Source: a bacterium
GTDB taxonomy: Bacteria; Electryoneota; RPQS01
DNA: 64,000 nt
Direction: 5' to 3'
Assembly (NCBI GenBank): GCA_023382385.1
Contig: JAHDVH010000005.1
Span: forward strand, 1-64,000
The translations under genes and the position numbers were made by a program. This document shows, in pieces, positions 33,851 through 42,901 of this stretch. Position 1 is the stretch's first letter. Each line of letters begins with the position of its first letter. The notes under the pieces were generated by a model. The model worked only from the letters and a program-made list of their open reading frames with translations, ran no database searches and was not told where the DNA came from.

Positions 33851-35368
33851 ATGAATAAAACTCCCTCGAACCCGGACAAGATTCCCGAAAACGCCAGTAG
33901 ACTCCTGAAGTATCACGACAGCGAAAACGTCGCAGAGCCGGACTATGACTTAAACATCCCGCACGAGGGGACTGAAACGAAGTCCGGCGGCGGGGTGGAC
34001 TCAATTGATTTCAAGCTTCGCCCGACCGAGCTTGAGGCCTACCTGCGGCAATATGTGGTGCATCAGGACGAAGCGATAGAAATCCTCGCGACGAAAATCT
34101 GCACGCACTTTCACCGTCGCAAATGGGAAGCTGAGCATCCTTCGAAGGAGCCTACGGTGGGCCGCATCAAGTCGAATATTCTGATGATCGGACCTACGGG
34201 TGTGGGCAAGACTTACATCGTGAAGTTGATTGCGGACAAGATCGGTGTTCCATTTGTCAAAGGCGATGCAACGAAGTTTTCCGAGACCGGATACGTCGGC
34301 GGGGACGTGGATGATCTGGTGCGTGATTTGGTGCGCGAAGCCGGCGGGGATATGGCACTGGCCGAGTACGGCATCATCTACGTGGACGAAATCGACAAGA
34401 TTGCCGCGTCAGGCAGCATCGTCGGTCCTGATGTGTCGCGTTCGGGAGTGCAGCGGGCGCTGCTGAAGCTGATGGAAGATACCGAAGTGGATTTGCGCAC
34501 TCCGCATGATCTGGCCAGCCAGATGGAGGCGATGATGGAGACGCAGCGCAAGGGCAAAGCCGTGCGCAAGAAGGTCTCGACACGCAACATGCTCTTCATC
34601 ATGTCCGGCGCATTCTCTGGACTGGCTGAGATTGTCCGCCGCCGTCTGTCAAAAGGAACGATGGGTTTTCAAAGGACGGGTGAAATCCCCACGAAGGACG
34701 AAGAGCTGCTGAAGCGCGTGACCACGACGGACTTGATTCAATACGGGTTCGAGTCGGAGTTCGTGGGCCGTTTACCGGTCACCGCACAGCTGACCGAACT
34801 GAATGAAGAGGCGCTCTACGACGTGCTTCGCAATCCGCATTCGGCGGTCATTCAGGGGAAAGTTCGCGACTTCGCGGCCTACGGCATCGAGTTGACGTTC
34901 GACGATGCCGCGTTGCGTGAAATGGCGCGCCGCGCTCACGCATTGGGAATCGGAGCACGAGGCTTAACGTCGGTTGCTGAACGCGCACTCATCAAGTTTG
35001 AAAAACTTCTGCCGTCATCTACTCTGCGTGCATTACATGTCACCGTAGAACTGATTAACCACCCCGATCAGGTGGCCGCCGAATTGCTGGTGACAGACGC
35101 CATCAACACCTTCCAGCGCGGCTTCCTCGAAAAACACGGGCTGGTGCTGGAGATTCCCGTGGAGTCGCACCGTTGGATTCGCGAGCACTTGGACGATGAA
35201 CCGGTGCACATCGTCTATCGTCTGCAGCAGATGTTCTCGAATTACGAATACGGGATGAAGCTCGCCGGCAAGCAGAACCTGCAGGTCACGCCGGAGGTTC
35301 TGTCAGGTCCCGAGCAATATCTGGATGCCATGATAAAGAAGGCCTATACCGAGCGGGGAGAGACCTGA
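33851..35368 (+). CDS. ClpX-like AAA+ ATPase without zinc-binding domain
   Basis: 505 residues. Residues about 1-55 are polar and carry no Cys4 zinc finger. The AAA+ core follows ClpX closely: ILMIGPTGVGKTYIVK (Walker A), FSETGYVGGDVDDLVRDL (pore loop GYVG), IIYVDEIDKIA (Walker B), MSGAFSGL, a MGF tripeptide at the place of the ClpP-binding IGF loop, EFVGRLPV, and GIGARGLTSVAERAL (sensor 2 Arg). An extra C-terminal domain of about 110 residues (INTFQRGFLEKHGLVLEI...) is not in ClpX. It may be an unfoldase paralogue with its own adaptors or partner; whether it docks to ClpP is open. Confidence 0.85.
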   Translation: MNKTPSNPDKIPENASRLLKYHDSENVAEPDYDLNIPHEGTETKSGGGVDSIDFKLRPTELEAYLRQYVVHQDEAIEILATKICTHFHRRKWEAEHPSKEPTVGRIKSNILMIGPTGVGKTYIVKLIADKIGVPFVKGDATKFSETGYVGGDVDDLVRDLVREAGGDMALAEYGIIYVDEIDKIAASGSIVGPDVSRSGVQRALLKLMEDTEVDLRTPHDLASQMEAMMETQRKGKAVRKKVSTRNMLFIMSGAFSGLAEIVRRRLSKGTMGFQRTGEIPTKDEELLKRVTTTDLIQYGFESEFVGRLPVTAQLTELNEEALYDVLRNPHSAVIQGKVRDFAAYGIELTFDDAALREMARRAHALGIGARGLTSVAERALIKFEKLLPSSTLRALHVTVELINHPDQVAAELLVTDAINTFQRGFLEKHGLVLEIPVESHRWIREHLDDEPVHIVYRLQQMFSNYEYGMKLAGKQNLQVTPEVLSGPEQYLDAMIKKAYTERGET

Positions 35369-35416
35369 CACGAACCCGATGGCGGACCTCCATGTCCGTG
35401 ACATTGTTCCTGAACT

Positions 35417-35435
35417 CACCGGATTGCATCCGGTG
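35417..35435 (+). terminator. Intrinsic terminator
   Basis: CACCGGA and TCCGGTG form a perfect 7-bp stem around TTGCA, followed by TTTTCTTTA. Confidence 0.85.
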
Positions 35436-35526
35436 TTTTCTTTATGTAACTTAGTCCCGTAACGCGCTGTGTACCGTAAATCCTTTACAAAAATATCCCT
35501 TTTTTACGGGATTTTAGCTCTGAACC

Positions 35527-36825
35527 GTGTCTGACTTGCCACAAACTCCTCTTGCCGAGCGGATGCGTCCGCAGACCTTTGCGGAGTATGTCGGACAAGA
35601 GCACCTGTTGGGAGCGGATGCTTTACTGACCCGCTTGATGGCTGGTGGCAATATACCGAGCTTGATTTTCTGGGGCGACCCGGGAACTGGGAAAACCACA
35701 CTCGCCAAGCTCCTCGCCACCACGCTAAGCTATGCGTTCGTGCCGATTTCAGCCGTAGCGACGGGAGTGCCGGAACTCCGGAAGCATCTTGAGGCCGCAA
35801 GCCTGCGCCGGAAGGCCGGCCAGCGCACATTGCTCTTTGTGGACGAGATTCATCGCTGGTCGAAGGCTCAGCAGGATGCGCTCCTGCACGCCGTGGAAGA
35901 TGGCACGGTTACGCTGTTGGGAGCCACGACCGAGAATCCGTCATTTGAGATTATCTCTCCGTTGCTGTCGCGCGCCCGCGTGTTGCGGTTGGAGCCGTTG
36001 GGCGCGGACCAGCTTTTGTCACTCATGCGCCGCGCACTGGCGAATGACGAAATCTTGCGCGGATCCGGTGTGCAGGTGGAACAAGAGGCCGAGTCCGCGC
36101 TCCTGACGCTCTCCGGTGGAGACGCACGTGCTCTTTATAATGCTTTGGAACTCGCCGCGCAGATCGCTCCGCTCAAGAATGGCCGGCGAGTCATTGACCG
36201 CAAGTTGGTTGAAACCGCTGTCTTGCGCAGGCTGCCACGCTATGACAAAGCCGGGGATCAGCACTACGACACGATTTCGGCTTTCATCAAAAGTGTGCGA
36301 GCCAGCGATCCCGATGCCGCTGTTTATTACTTGGCGCGCATGCTCGAAGCGGGCGAGGATCCGCTGTTCGTCGCTCGGCGATTGATCATCTTGGCCAGCG
36401 AAGACATTGGGAATGCGAACCCGAACGGATTGGTGCTGGCGATGTCGTGCTATCAGGCGGTGCATGCGATTGGCATGCCGGAAGCCCGCATTGTGCTGTC
36501 GCAATGTGCAACATATCTTGCCTGTTCGCCGAAGTCAAACGCGGCCTACATTGCCATTGACAAAGCCCTTGAAGCCGTCCGCACCGAAACCTCACCCGAA
36601 CCGGTCCCGCTGCATCTGCGCAATCCCGTGACCGGTCTGATGAAGCGCGAAGGCTACGGTGCAGGCTATGTGTATCCGCACGATCGTCCGGGACACTTTT
36701 TTGAGTCCGATAACTTGCCCTCACGATATCAACACACGCTCTTCTATGAACCGACGGATCAGGGTCGAGAGGCGGAACTCGCCGAGCGTCTGGCCCGTTG
36801 GTGGAAGAAGCGTCGTAAGTCATAA
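35527..36825 (+). CDS. rarA: Replication-associated recombination protein RarA (MgsA)
   Basis: 432 residues from a GTG start. Residues about 8-30 (PLAERMRPQTFAEYVGQEHLL) and the AAA+ motifs FWGDPGTGKTTLAKLL, LFVDEIHRWSKAQQDALL, GATTENPSFEI and LLSRARVLRLEPL are diagnostic, as is the C-terminal domain (ASEDIGNANPNGLVLAMS, YVYPHDRPGHFFESDNLP). RarA forms a tetramer that acts at stalled replication forks. Here the usual HRFNK is HRWSK. Confidence 0.94.
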   Translation: MSDLPQTPLAERMRPQTFAEYVGQEHLLGADALLTRLMAGGNIPSLIFWGDPGTGKTTLAKLLATTLSYAFVPISAVATGVPELRKHLEAASLRRKAGQRTLLFVDEIHRWSKAQQDALLHAVEDGTVTLLGATTENPSFEIISPLLSRARVLRLEPLGADQLLSLMRRALANDEILRGSGVQVEQEAESALLTLSGGDARALYNALELAAQIAPLKNGRRVIDRKLVETAVLRRLPRYDKAGDQHYDTISAFIKSVRASDPDAAVYYLARMLEAGEDPLFVARRLIILASEDIGNANPNGLVLAMSCYQAVHAIGMPEARIVLSQCATYLACSPKSNAAYIAIDKALEAVRTETSPEPVPLHLRNPVTGLMKREGYGAGYVYPHDRPGHFFESDNLPSRYQHTLFYEPTDQGREAELAERLARWWKKRRKS

Positions 36826-36836
36826 ACAAGATCTAC

Positions 36837-37523
36837 ATGCAGATTTCTGACATTCTCATTCAATTTGAATTCTTCAGGAACGCCTCTTCGTCACTGCAGA
36901 GGGAGATGCTCTCGCAGTGTCAACTGGCGCAGCTGGAAAGCGGCGTCATGGTCTATCGAGAAGGCGAGGCCTGTACCCGCATCGCATTTGTCGGCGAAGG
37001 CAGTATCCGCGTCTACAAGCGTCACGAGGGCGGCAGGGAGATTACCCTCTATCATGTGCGCTCAACTGAGAGCTGCATCCTAACCACGTCCTGTGCCTTG
37101 ACCGGACAGCGCTATCCTGCGACGGCCGAGGTCGAGCCGGAGCATCCGGTGATTGCGGCCGTGACCTCTCCCGAGGTGTTTTTGAACTGGGTGAACAATC
37201 ATCAGGTCGTTCGTGACTACGTATTCAACTCGATGAGTCAGCGCATCGTGGATATGATGTCATTGATTGAAGAGATTACCTTTGGCAAGATGGATCACCG
37301 CATCGCATATTTTCTCTTGGAGAAGTTTACGGGAGAAGGCACGTATTTACGCAGCATCCATATCACTCACGAACAGATCGCGGACGAGTTGGGCACGGCG
37401 CGCGAGGTGGTTTCACGATTGTTAAAGGAGTTCGAACGATCCGGTGCAGTGGAGCTGGGGCGGGGAAGGGTAAGAATGGTCAATGAAGCATTGCTCAGGA
37501 CGTTTTCGGGTGAGAACACATAA
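36837..37523 (+). CDS. Crp/Fnr-family transcription regulator
   Basis: 228 residues. An N-terminal cyclic-nucleotide-binding-like barrel (residues about 15-125; VYREGEACTRIAFVGEGSIRVYK) contains ESCILTTSCALTGQRYPA, a Cys-x6-Cys element conserved in one Crp/Fnr subgroup. A dimer helix and a winged HTH (SIHITHEQIADELGTAREVVSRLLKEFE) follow. The FNR-type four-Cys iron-sulphur arrangement is not seen, so the signal (redox, haem or none) is unknown. A TGTGT-N6-ACACA palindrome lies between this gene and the next, which suggests control of that gene and perhaps itself. Confidence 0.92.
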   Translation: MQISDILIQFEFFRNASSSLQREMLSQCQLAQLESGVMVYREGEACTRIAFVGEGSIRVYKRHEGGREITLYHVRSTESCILTTSCALTGQRYPATAEVEPEHPVIAAVTSPEVFLNWVNNHQVVRDYVFNSMSQRIVDMMSLIEEITFGKMDHRIAYFLLEKFTGEGTYLRSIHITHEQIADELGTAREVVSRLLKEFERSGAVELGRGRVRMVNEALLRTFSGENT

Positions 37524-37558
37524 GTTGTGTGAGTAGGTCACGGTTTGGCAGTTCGCGG

Positions 37559-37576
37559 CTGTGTAGAATTACACAG
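37559..37576. promoter_or_regulatory. Candidate operator for the Crp/Fnr regulator
   Basis: CTGTGTA and TACACAG are 7-bp inverted arms separated by GAAT, matching the Crp-type geometry TGTG(A/T)-N6-(A/T)CACA. It lies 35 nt behind the regulator gene and 32 nt before the DUF2892 gene. Confidence 0.6.
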
Positions 37577-37608
37577 TCGCTTTCATTTTCACCCGAAGGA
37601 GTTCGAAC

Positions 37609-37806
37609 ATGACAAAGAACGTTGGGTCGGCGGACAAATTGGTTCGCATCGTAATCGGCGTCGGCTTGCTCATTTGGGGTATTGTCACAAAGAACTGGCT
37701 GGGTGCCATCGGGTTCATCCCGCTTGTGACTGCATTAATGAACTGGTGCCCGTTGTATTCGCTCTGCGGTGGCAGTACCTGCCAGACAAAACCGACGGCC
37801 AAGTAA
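37609..37806 (+). CDS. DUF2892 (YgaP-like transmembrane) family membrane protein
   Basis: 65 residues, start supported by CGAAGGAGTTCGAAC. Two hydrophobic helices (IVIGVGLLIWGIV and WLGAIGFIPLVTALMN) are followed by WCPLYSLCGGSTC, the Cys-containing C-terminus typical of DUF2892 proteins. These are often found alone or fused to rhodanese domains in sulphur or redox-related loci and beside Crp/Fnr regulators. The Crp-type palindrome upstream makes regulation by the preceding gene's product likely. Confidence 0.88.
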   Translation: MTKNVGSADKLVRIVIGVGLLIWGIVTKNWLGAIGFIPLVTALMNWCPLYSLCGGSTCQTKPTAK

Positions 37807-37851
37807 CGAAGTTTCTCCCGCAGTCGGGCCATTCGTGGTGCCGACTGAATT

Positions 37852-37879
37852 GCGGCTCCTCTTCTCCCCAAGGAGCCGC
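37852..37879 (+). terminator. Intrinsic terminator
   Basis: A 9-bp perfect stem (GCGGCTCCT/AGGAGCCGC) with a 10-nt loop is followed by TTCTTTTTG. Confidence 0.88.
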
Positions 37880-38097
37880 TTCTTTTTGCCCTGAAGACGA
37901 ATCTTGCACGACGATATGCATGAAGTAAAATTCAAAAATGCAAATCATGCGTAATTAAATCAAGAAATTAAAATGCTTATAGATATATTTATCAAATATT
38001 TATGATATTAGTCTGCAAATAGCACACCTTTTGCTTGCTTTGCTGTCGCGTCTTGGTGGACATTTTCGACCCGGGGCAAACCAAGCAGGAGGTCTGT

Positions 38098-40083
38098 ATG
38101 ATTCGGTTTGCTCTGTTTCTTTCTATTGCCGTAAGCGTGATGTTCGCTCACGCTGCCCCCAGTCCGACAAAGCCCATGCACAATGTGAAGCCTGTGAGCG
38201 GAGCGGAACAGTCGGCATTTCGTAACGTCCCCGATCCCTCGACCTACGGCCCGCTGCGCCACTCACTGGATGATCTGGTTGGGACAAGCTATGTGGCCGG
38301 AACAACATGGTACGATTACCAGCACAACGGGACATCCGGGAAGATGATTGCGGTAGACGAACTGGGTTTTGTGCACATTACGTGGACAAACGGCCTGAAC
38401 TTCAATTCATCCTCACGGCACGCCTATTACAACGTGTGGGATCCCACCACTGGTGAATTCACAATCCCTGCCGGACAAGTGAATTCCGCAGGTCGCGGTG
38501 GCTACGTGAGCGGCGCTGTGCTGCCCAACGGCTTCTTCTTCCCGGCCTTTCATCAGGAAATCGTCGCCAATCGAGCACACTCCGCTGCCGCGATTGACCT
38601 CATCGAACGCGCCGGCGCCTACACGTCCTTCGAGCCGGGCTATTTGTACGAAGGCGCTCAGGCCATGGAAATCATCTGGCCGAAAATCGCCATCGACACG
38701 CAAGGCAGACTGCACATGGTTTCCACCGAGAACCCTCTTTCCGGGCAGGCAGGCGACCCACAGTCTATCTACTACTCACGCGGAACTCCCGTGTTTGACG
38801 GTCCCTTTGGTGTCCAGATTATCTGGGATGTAGTGGATGCGCCGCGCGAGTTTCTCGAACTCGATACGGTTATGGTGATTTCGCCGGATATTGCCTGCTC
38901 GCGAAATTCCAACCGCGTGGTGATCGCGTGGTCAGACAGCCGCGACGACCTGCAGGGAAATCCCACCCAATACAACAACGACATCAAGTATATCGTCTCC
39001 GAAGACGGCGGCAACTCGTGGAGTGCGCAGGTCAACGTCACGAATTTCATCTACGCCGATGAAGACTGCCCGTCCGGCGACACTCTTGTCTGCGATGCCG
39101 ATACCTTTCGCGCCTATACGGATGTCTCGGTCATCCTCGACGAGGATGACGACATTCACCTTGCGTTCATGACGGTGCATTACTACTCGCTCGAAGGAAC
39201 GATTTCCCGCTATTCGTCTCAGCTTTGGCATTGGGGAAGTGATTCGGGCTATGTCTCGCCCATCTTTGCTCACACGGCGGCCTACTTCGATACGAACTGG
39301 GCCGATGACCTCGGCGACTGGCAATATACGCTGCAACGCCCGAATCTGGCGATTGATACGGAAACGGGCCATCTCTATTGCTGCTTCGTGCGCGCGGACT
39401 CCGCCAACTATTCGGTCAACGGAATCCCGATGCAGGACATTTGGGTCGCCAAGTCGTGGAACGAAGGTGTAGCCTGGACTTCGGCAATTAACGTCACCAA
39501 CACCAATACGGGCCAGCTTGTTCCGGTCGGCCAGAGCGCACATGAACGGGATGCCACGTTGTCGGAAACCGTGACGACCTACAACGGCGAGCGGTATTTG
39601 CATATGAGCTACGTGTTCGACCTGGATGCGGGCGGCGCGGTGGGGGATACCCCGACCGGAACACCGACTCTCAATCCCGTGCACTATCAGCGCATCAACA
39701 TCGCGGATATTCCCAATGCGCCGCTGTGGGACAATCAATGGCCCGTCCTGCACGTGGATTCCACCGATATGCCGCCGCAGGTCACGAGCACGGCGCACGA
39801 GCGTCCTGCGCTTCCGCAGCGGTTCACGTTGCATCAAAACTATCCGAATCCGTTCAATCCGAGCACTTCGATTCAGTTCGATTTGGCGCAAGGTTCGCGC
39901 GTGACCTTGAAAGTCTTCAATGTGCTCGGTGAAGAAGTCGCGACACTGCTGGACAATGCGGCGTTGACGGCTGGGACGCAAATCGTGACCTTCGACGCAT
40001 CAGGATTGGCGTCGGGTGTCTACCTCTACCGCTTGGACATGCAGGGTCTTACTCAGACCCGCAAGATGGTATTGATGAAATGA
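38098..40083 (+). CDS. Large secreted protein with BNR/sialidase-like repeats and sorting domain
   Basis: 661 residues from the ATG at 38098, preceded by AGCAGGAGGTCTGT. A signal peptide (MIRFALFLSIAVSVMFAHA) leads into a likely beta-propeller: SEDGGNSWSAQVNVTN is an Asp-box (BNR) of the sialidase type, and SWNEGVAWTSAINVTN is a second, weaker one. The catalytic Arg triad of sialidases cannot be confirmed. The last 85 residues are a textbook sorting domain (NYPNPFNPSTSIQFDL, LKVFNVLGEEVATL, SGVYLYRLDM). Expected on the cell surface or in the medium. The AT-rich 220 bp upstream probably hold the promoter. Confidence 0.85.
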   Translation: MIRFALFLSIAVSVMFAHAAPSPTKPMHNVKPVSGAEQSAFRNVPDPSTYGPLRHSLDDLVGTSYVAGTTWYDYQHNGTSGKMIAVDELGFVHITWTNGLNFNSSSRHAYYNVWDPTTGEFTIPAGQVNSAGRGGYVSGAVLPNGFFFPAFHQEIVANRAHSAAAIDLIERAGAYTSFEPGYLYEGAQAMEIIWPKIAIDTQGRLHMVSTENPLSGQAGDPQSIYYSRGTPVFDGPFGVQIIWDVVDAPREFLELDTVMVISPDIACSRNSNRVVIAWSDSRDDLQGNPTQYNNDIKYIVSEDGGNSWSAQVNVTNFIYADEDCPSGDTLVCDADTFRAYTDVSVILDEDDDIHLAFMTVHYYSLEGTISRYSSQLWHWGSDSGYVSPIFAHTAAYFDTNWADDLGDWQYTLQRPNLAIDTETGHLYCCFVRADSANYSVNGIPMQDIWVAKSWNEGVAWTSAINVTNTNTGQLVPVGQSAHERDATLSETVTTYNGERYLHMSYVFDLDAGGAVGDTPTGTPTLNPVHYQRINIADIPNAPLWDNQWPVLHVDSTDMPPQVTSTAHERPALPQRFTLHQNYPNPFNPSTSIQFDLAQGSRVTLKVFNVLGEEVATLLDNAALTAGTQIVTFDASGLASGVYLYRLDMQGLTQTRKMVLMK

Positions 40084-40188
40084 CCTACTCGCAGCGAGCG
40101 AGTGCCTGAATCATAAATGAGGCTCGTGCCGCGAGCCTTTAAGTCAGAGCGGTGTGCCCCGCAGGTGTCGCTGCCGCACACAACTTCA

Positions 40189-40223
40189 GAGACGGCGAGG
40201 TCCGGCGGTGACCTCGCCGTCTC
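40189..40223 (+). terminator. Strong intrinsic terminator
   Basis: A 14-bp perfect stem (GAGACGGCGAGGTC with GACCTCGCCGTCTC) with a 7-nt loop is followed by TTTATAG. A shorter hairpin, AGGCTCG with CGAGCCT at 40120-40138 followed by TTAA, precedes it. Both lie behind the secreted protein gene. Confidence 0.85.
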
Positions 40224-40505
40224 TTTATAGAGTGGTCATTAATACTGAACGTTGTTCCGCGACAGAACAACTTTCATGGCAATAAGAAAATGATAAATTG
40301 GAGGCTTAATGAACATTGTTAATAAAATGAATTTATATTTTTATTGAACTTAGAGAAAATTCAATCTCCTTTCTGCTTGACTTCCTTCCGAGCTGAACCC
40401 ATCTTGTACTTACCAAACTTATTTTTACCAGTACATCTTGAGTGCACCTTGATGTGCAAGGAGGTTCACGAAGGTCCGCCTTCAGACTCGCGAAAGGAGG
40501 TTCGG

Positions 40506-41636
40506 ATGAGAAATCCGAAATACGTCGTCCGCCTCAAGCAGGTGGGAGAGCTTTCCGCGCAGACGAGAGACGAGTTGCAAGCCGTGACAGACAAGTTCGT
40601 TTTTCGCAGCAACGACTACTATCAGGAGCTCATTAACTGGGACGACCCGGACGATCCCATCAAGCAACTCATCATGCCCAACATCCGCGAATTGGATGAT
40701 TGGGGTAAGCTGGACGCATCCGGCGAGCATTCCTATGTCAAGGTTCCGGGCCTCGAACATAAGTATCCGTCCACCGCGCTGCTCTTATGCAGCGATGTCT
40801 GCGCAGGCTATTGCCGCTACTGCTTCCGCAAGCGGCTGTTCATGAACGATAATGAGGAGGTCGTCAAAGATGTCACGCCGGGTGTCGAGTACATCCGGTC
40901 GCATCGTCAAATTACCAACGTCCTGCTCACGGGCGGCGATCCGCTGATTCTTGCGACACTCCGGCTGGAAGAGATTCTCGACCAACTCTTCGCTATTCCG
41001 CATGTGAGAATTGTCCGCATCGGTTCCAAACTGCCCGCTTTCAATCCCTACCGGATTCTGCGCGATCCCAAGCTGACTGATCTGTTTCGCAAGTATTCTG
41101 CAGGTGACCGTCAGGTCTACATCATGGGCCACTTCGACCATCCGCGCGAACTGACCGATGTTGCAATTGAGGGACTGCGCGCGTTGATGAACTCCGGAGC
41201 AATAGTCGTCAATCAGAATCCGATTATTCGCGGAGTGAACGATTCGGCGGATACCCTGCGCGAACTATGGGACAAACTTTCGTATATCGGCGTGCCGCCA
41301 TATTACATCTTTCAGTGCCGGCCGACTTTGGGAAATTCGCCGTTTACGACTCCTATTGAACGTAATCTGGCAATCGTCGAAGAGGCTCGCAAGCAGCTTT
41401 CCGGCTTGGCAAAACGCGTGCGATATGTCATGTCGCACTTCACAGGCAAGATTGAAATCGTGACGATGACCGAAAAGTTGATTATCTTCCGCTATCACAG
41501 TGCGGCCGACCCCGCAAATGAGAGTCGTGTGATGATCTTCGAGCGCAACCCTGAAGCGGTTTGGCTGGATGACTACACAGAGATGGTGGATACGCATGTC
41601 GTGGCCGATGAAGCGCTGGCGGACTTGGCCGCCTGA
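40506..41636 (+). CDS. KamA-family radical SAM enzyme (lysine 2,3-aminomutase-like)
   Basis: 376 residues from the ATG at 40506 behind a perfect AAAGGAGG. The radical SAM cluster is CAGYCRYCF (C-x3-C-x2-C, about residue 100) and a GGDPL loop (LLTGGDPLIL) binds SAM. IVVNQNPIIRGVNDS and PYYIFQCRPTLGNSPF are KamA-typical. PLP would be bound by a C-terminal Lys, perhaps in FTGKIEIVTMTEK. Family members move the alpha-amino group of lysine, glutamate or a lysine on EF-P; the substrate cannot be fixed here. A second AAGGAGGTTC copy lies at 40457-40466 in the leader and could compete for ribosomes. Confidence 0.88.
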   Translation: MRNPKYVVRLKQVGELSAQTRDELQAVTDKFVFRSNDYYQELINWDDPDDPIKQLIMPNIRELDDWGKLDASGEHSYVKVPGLEHKYPSTALLLCSDVCAGYCRYCFRKRLFMNDNEEVVKDVTPGVEYIRSHRQITNVLLTGGDPLILATLRLEEILDQLFAIPHVRIVRIGSKLPAFNPYRILRDPKLTDLFRKYSAGDRQVYIMGHFDHPRELTDVAIEGLRALMNSGAIVVNQNPIIRGVNDSADTLRELWDKLSYIGVPPYYIFQCRPTLGNSPFTTPIERNLAIVEEARKQLSGLAKRVRYVMSHFTGKIEIVTMTEKLIIFRYHSAADPANESRVMIFERNPEAVWLDDYTEMVDTHVVADEALADLAA

Positions 41637-41664
41637 GTCTTCTTCTTACAGTGCCGTTATGCAG

Positions 41665-41688
41665 CGGGCAGGCGTAATCGCCTGCCTG
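41665..41688 (+). terminator. Intrinsic terminator
   Basis: A stem of 10 bp including one G-T pair around TAAT (core GGCAGGCG/CGCCTGCC) is followed by TCGCTTTTT. Confidence 0.85.
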
Positions 41689-41908
41689 TCGCTTTTTACT
41701 CGTCTCGTCCGCACGGGAAATAAGTCTAATCCTCGTTTCCTCAACACCTAACCTCCTGTTATTTCACTCTCTGCTAAAGAGAACTCAATTCCCTAAAAGT
41801 AGGCTCAAAGCTTTCATTTTTAGGGATTTGTTTGTAAATTCCTGATTCGGAAGCCCTCTCGTGTATTCTTGATTCCGGTCCGAGTAACCCCACTCTCAAA
41901 ACTCATCA

Positions 41909-42796
41909 ATGAAAACTTCGCACTTGCGCGGCTCGATTGTCCCTGTGCCAACGCCATTTCGCAATGGTCAGGTGGACGAAGCCGCTCTGCAAGCCTTGAT
42001 TGACTGGCAGATTCAGAACGGCGCGCACGGAATTTCTGTCACGGGAACTACCGGTGAACCCAGCTCGTTGACAGCAGACGAGCGCATGCGCGTGCATCAG
42101 GTTGCCAAAGACGCGGTCGCGGGCCGCGTGCCCTTCATGCCGGGCACAGGGTGCAACAACTTTGACGAAGCCGTGACGTATTCACGCAATGCTGAGAGAA
42201 TCGGAGCGGATGCGCTGCTCCTGATAGCCCCTTACTATAATCGCCCGTCGCAGGAGGGACTGTTCCGCTACTTCACGGGAATCTGTTCACAAGTCGGCAT
42301 ACCCGTGATTCTGTATAACATTCCGGGCCGTACTGCCGTGAACATCGAACCGGAAACCGTCGCGCGCGTCGTCGAGAAGTGTCCGAACGTTGTCGGTGTC
42401 AAAGAGTCGAACAAAGACTTCGAACACATCAACCGCCTGCTGCACCGCATGGGCCGCGAGTTTCTGGTCTACTCGGGAATTGAACTCTTGTGTTTTCCCA
42501 TTCTCGCCATCGGTGGCGCGGGCTTCCTGAGTGCGACGGCGAATCTGTTGCCGCGCGAAACGGCCAACGTCTACAATCTCGTGCAGGCCGGCAAGTGGGA
42601 AGAAGCACGTGAGCTGCATTATCACATGCTGCCCTTGAACGACGCTGTGTTTTTCGAGATCAATCCCGTGCCCATCAAAACCGGTCTGAGCTGGATGGGC
42701 AAAATTAACTTCGAAGTTCGTCTGCCACTCTGCGAAATGAGCGCCCCCAATCAGGAGCGCTTGCGCAAAGTCATGCAAAGCTACAATCTGATCTAA
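41909..42796 (+). CDS. DapA-family lyase/aldolase
   Basis: 295 residues. The DHDPS/NAL fold motifs are clear: GTTGEPSSLTADE, APYYNRPSQEGLFRYF, VILYNIPGRTAVN (Tyr of the proton relay and the Arg that binds the aldehyde carboxylate in true DapA) and VGVKESNKD with the Schiff-base Lys. By residues it could be 4-hydroxy-tetrahydrodipicolinate synthase (lysine and peptidoglycan precursor). By position, first gene before hpaG, hpaE, hpaB, hpaC and hpaD, it could instead act as the pyruvate-forming aldolase at the end of homoprotocatechuate degradation, for which no HpaI is present here. I cannot decide between these. Confidence 0.88.
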   Translation: MKTSHLRGSIVPVPTPFRNGQVDEAALQALIDWQIQNGAHGISVTGTTGEPSSLTADERMRVHQVAKDAVAGRVPFMPGTGCNNFDEAVTYSRNAERIGADALLLIAPYYNRPSQEGLFRYFTGICSQVGIPVILYNIPGRTAVNIEPETVARVVEKCPNVVGVKESNKDFEHINRLLHRMGREFLVYSGIELLCFPILAIGGAGFLSATANLLPRETANVYNLVQAGKWEEARELHYHMLPLNDAVFFEINPVPIKTGLSWMGKINFEVRLPLCEMSAPNQERLRKVMQSYNLI

Positions 42797-42807
42797 TGCT
42801 GCGATCG

Positions 42808-42854
42808 GCGGGTGGGTGAAGTGTTTATCCCCTCCAGAGCACGAACCCACCCGC
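42808..42854 (+). terminator. Long-loop inverted repeat behind the dapA-like gene
   Basis: GCGGGTGGGT and ACCCACCCGC pair perfectly over 10 bp around a 27-nt loop. A T-rich stretch, CTTTCTTTTTG, comes only 13 nt later, so termination may be partial. Confidence 0.45.
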
Positions 42855-42901
42855 TTCGCGGCTGACTTTCTTTTTGCCTCGCAAACCACACCACCTCTGA
42901 A

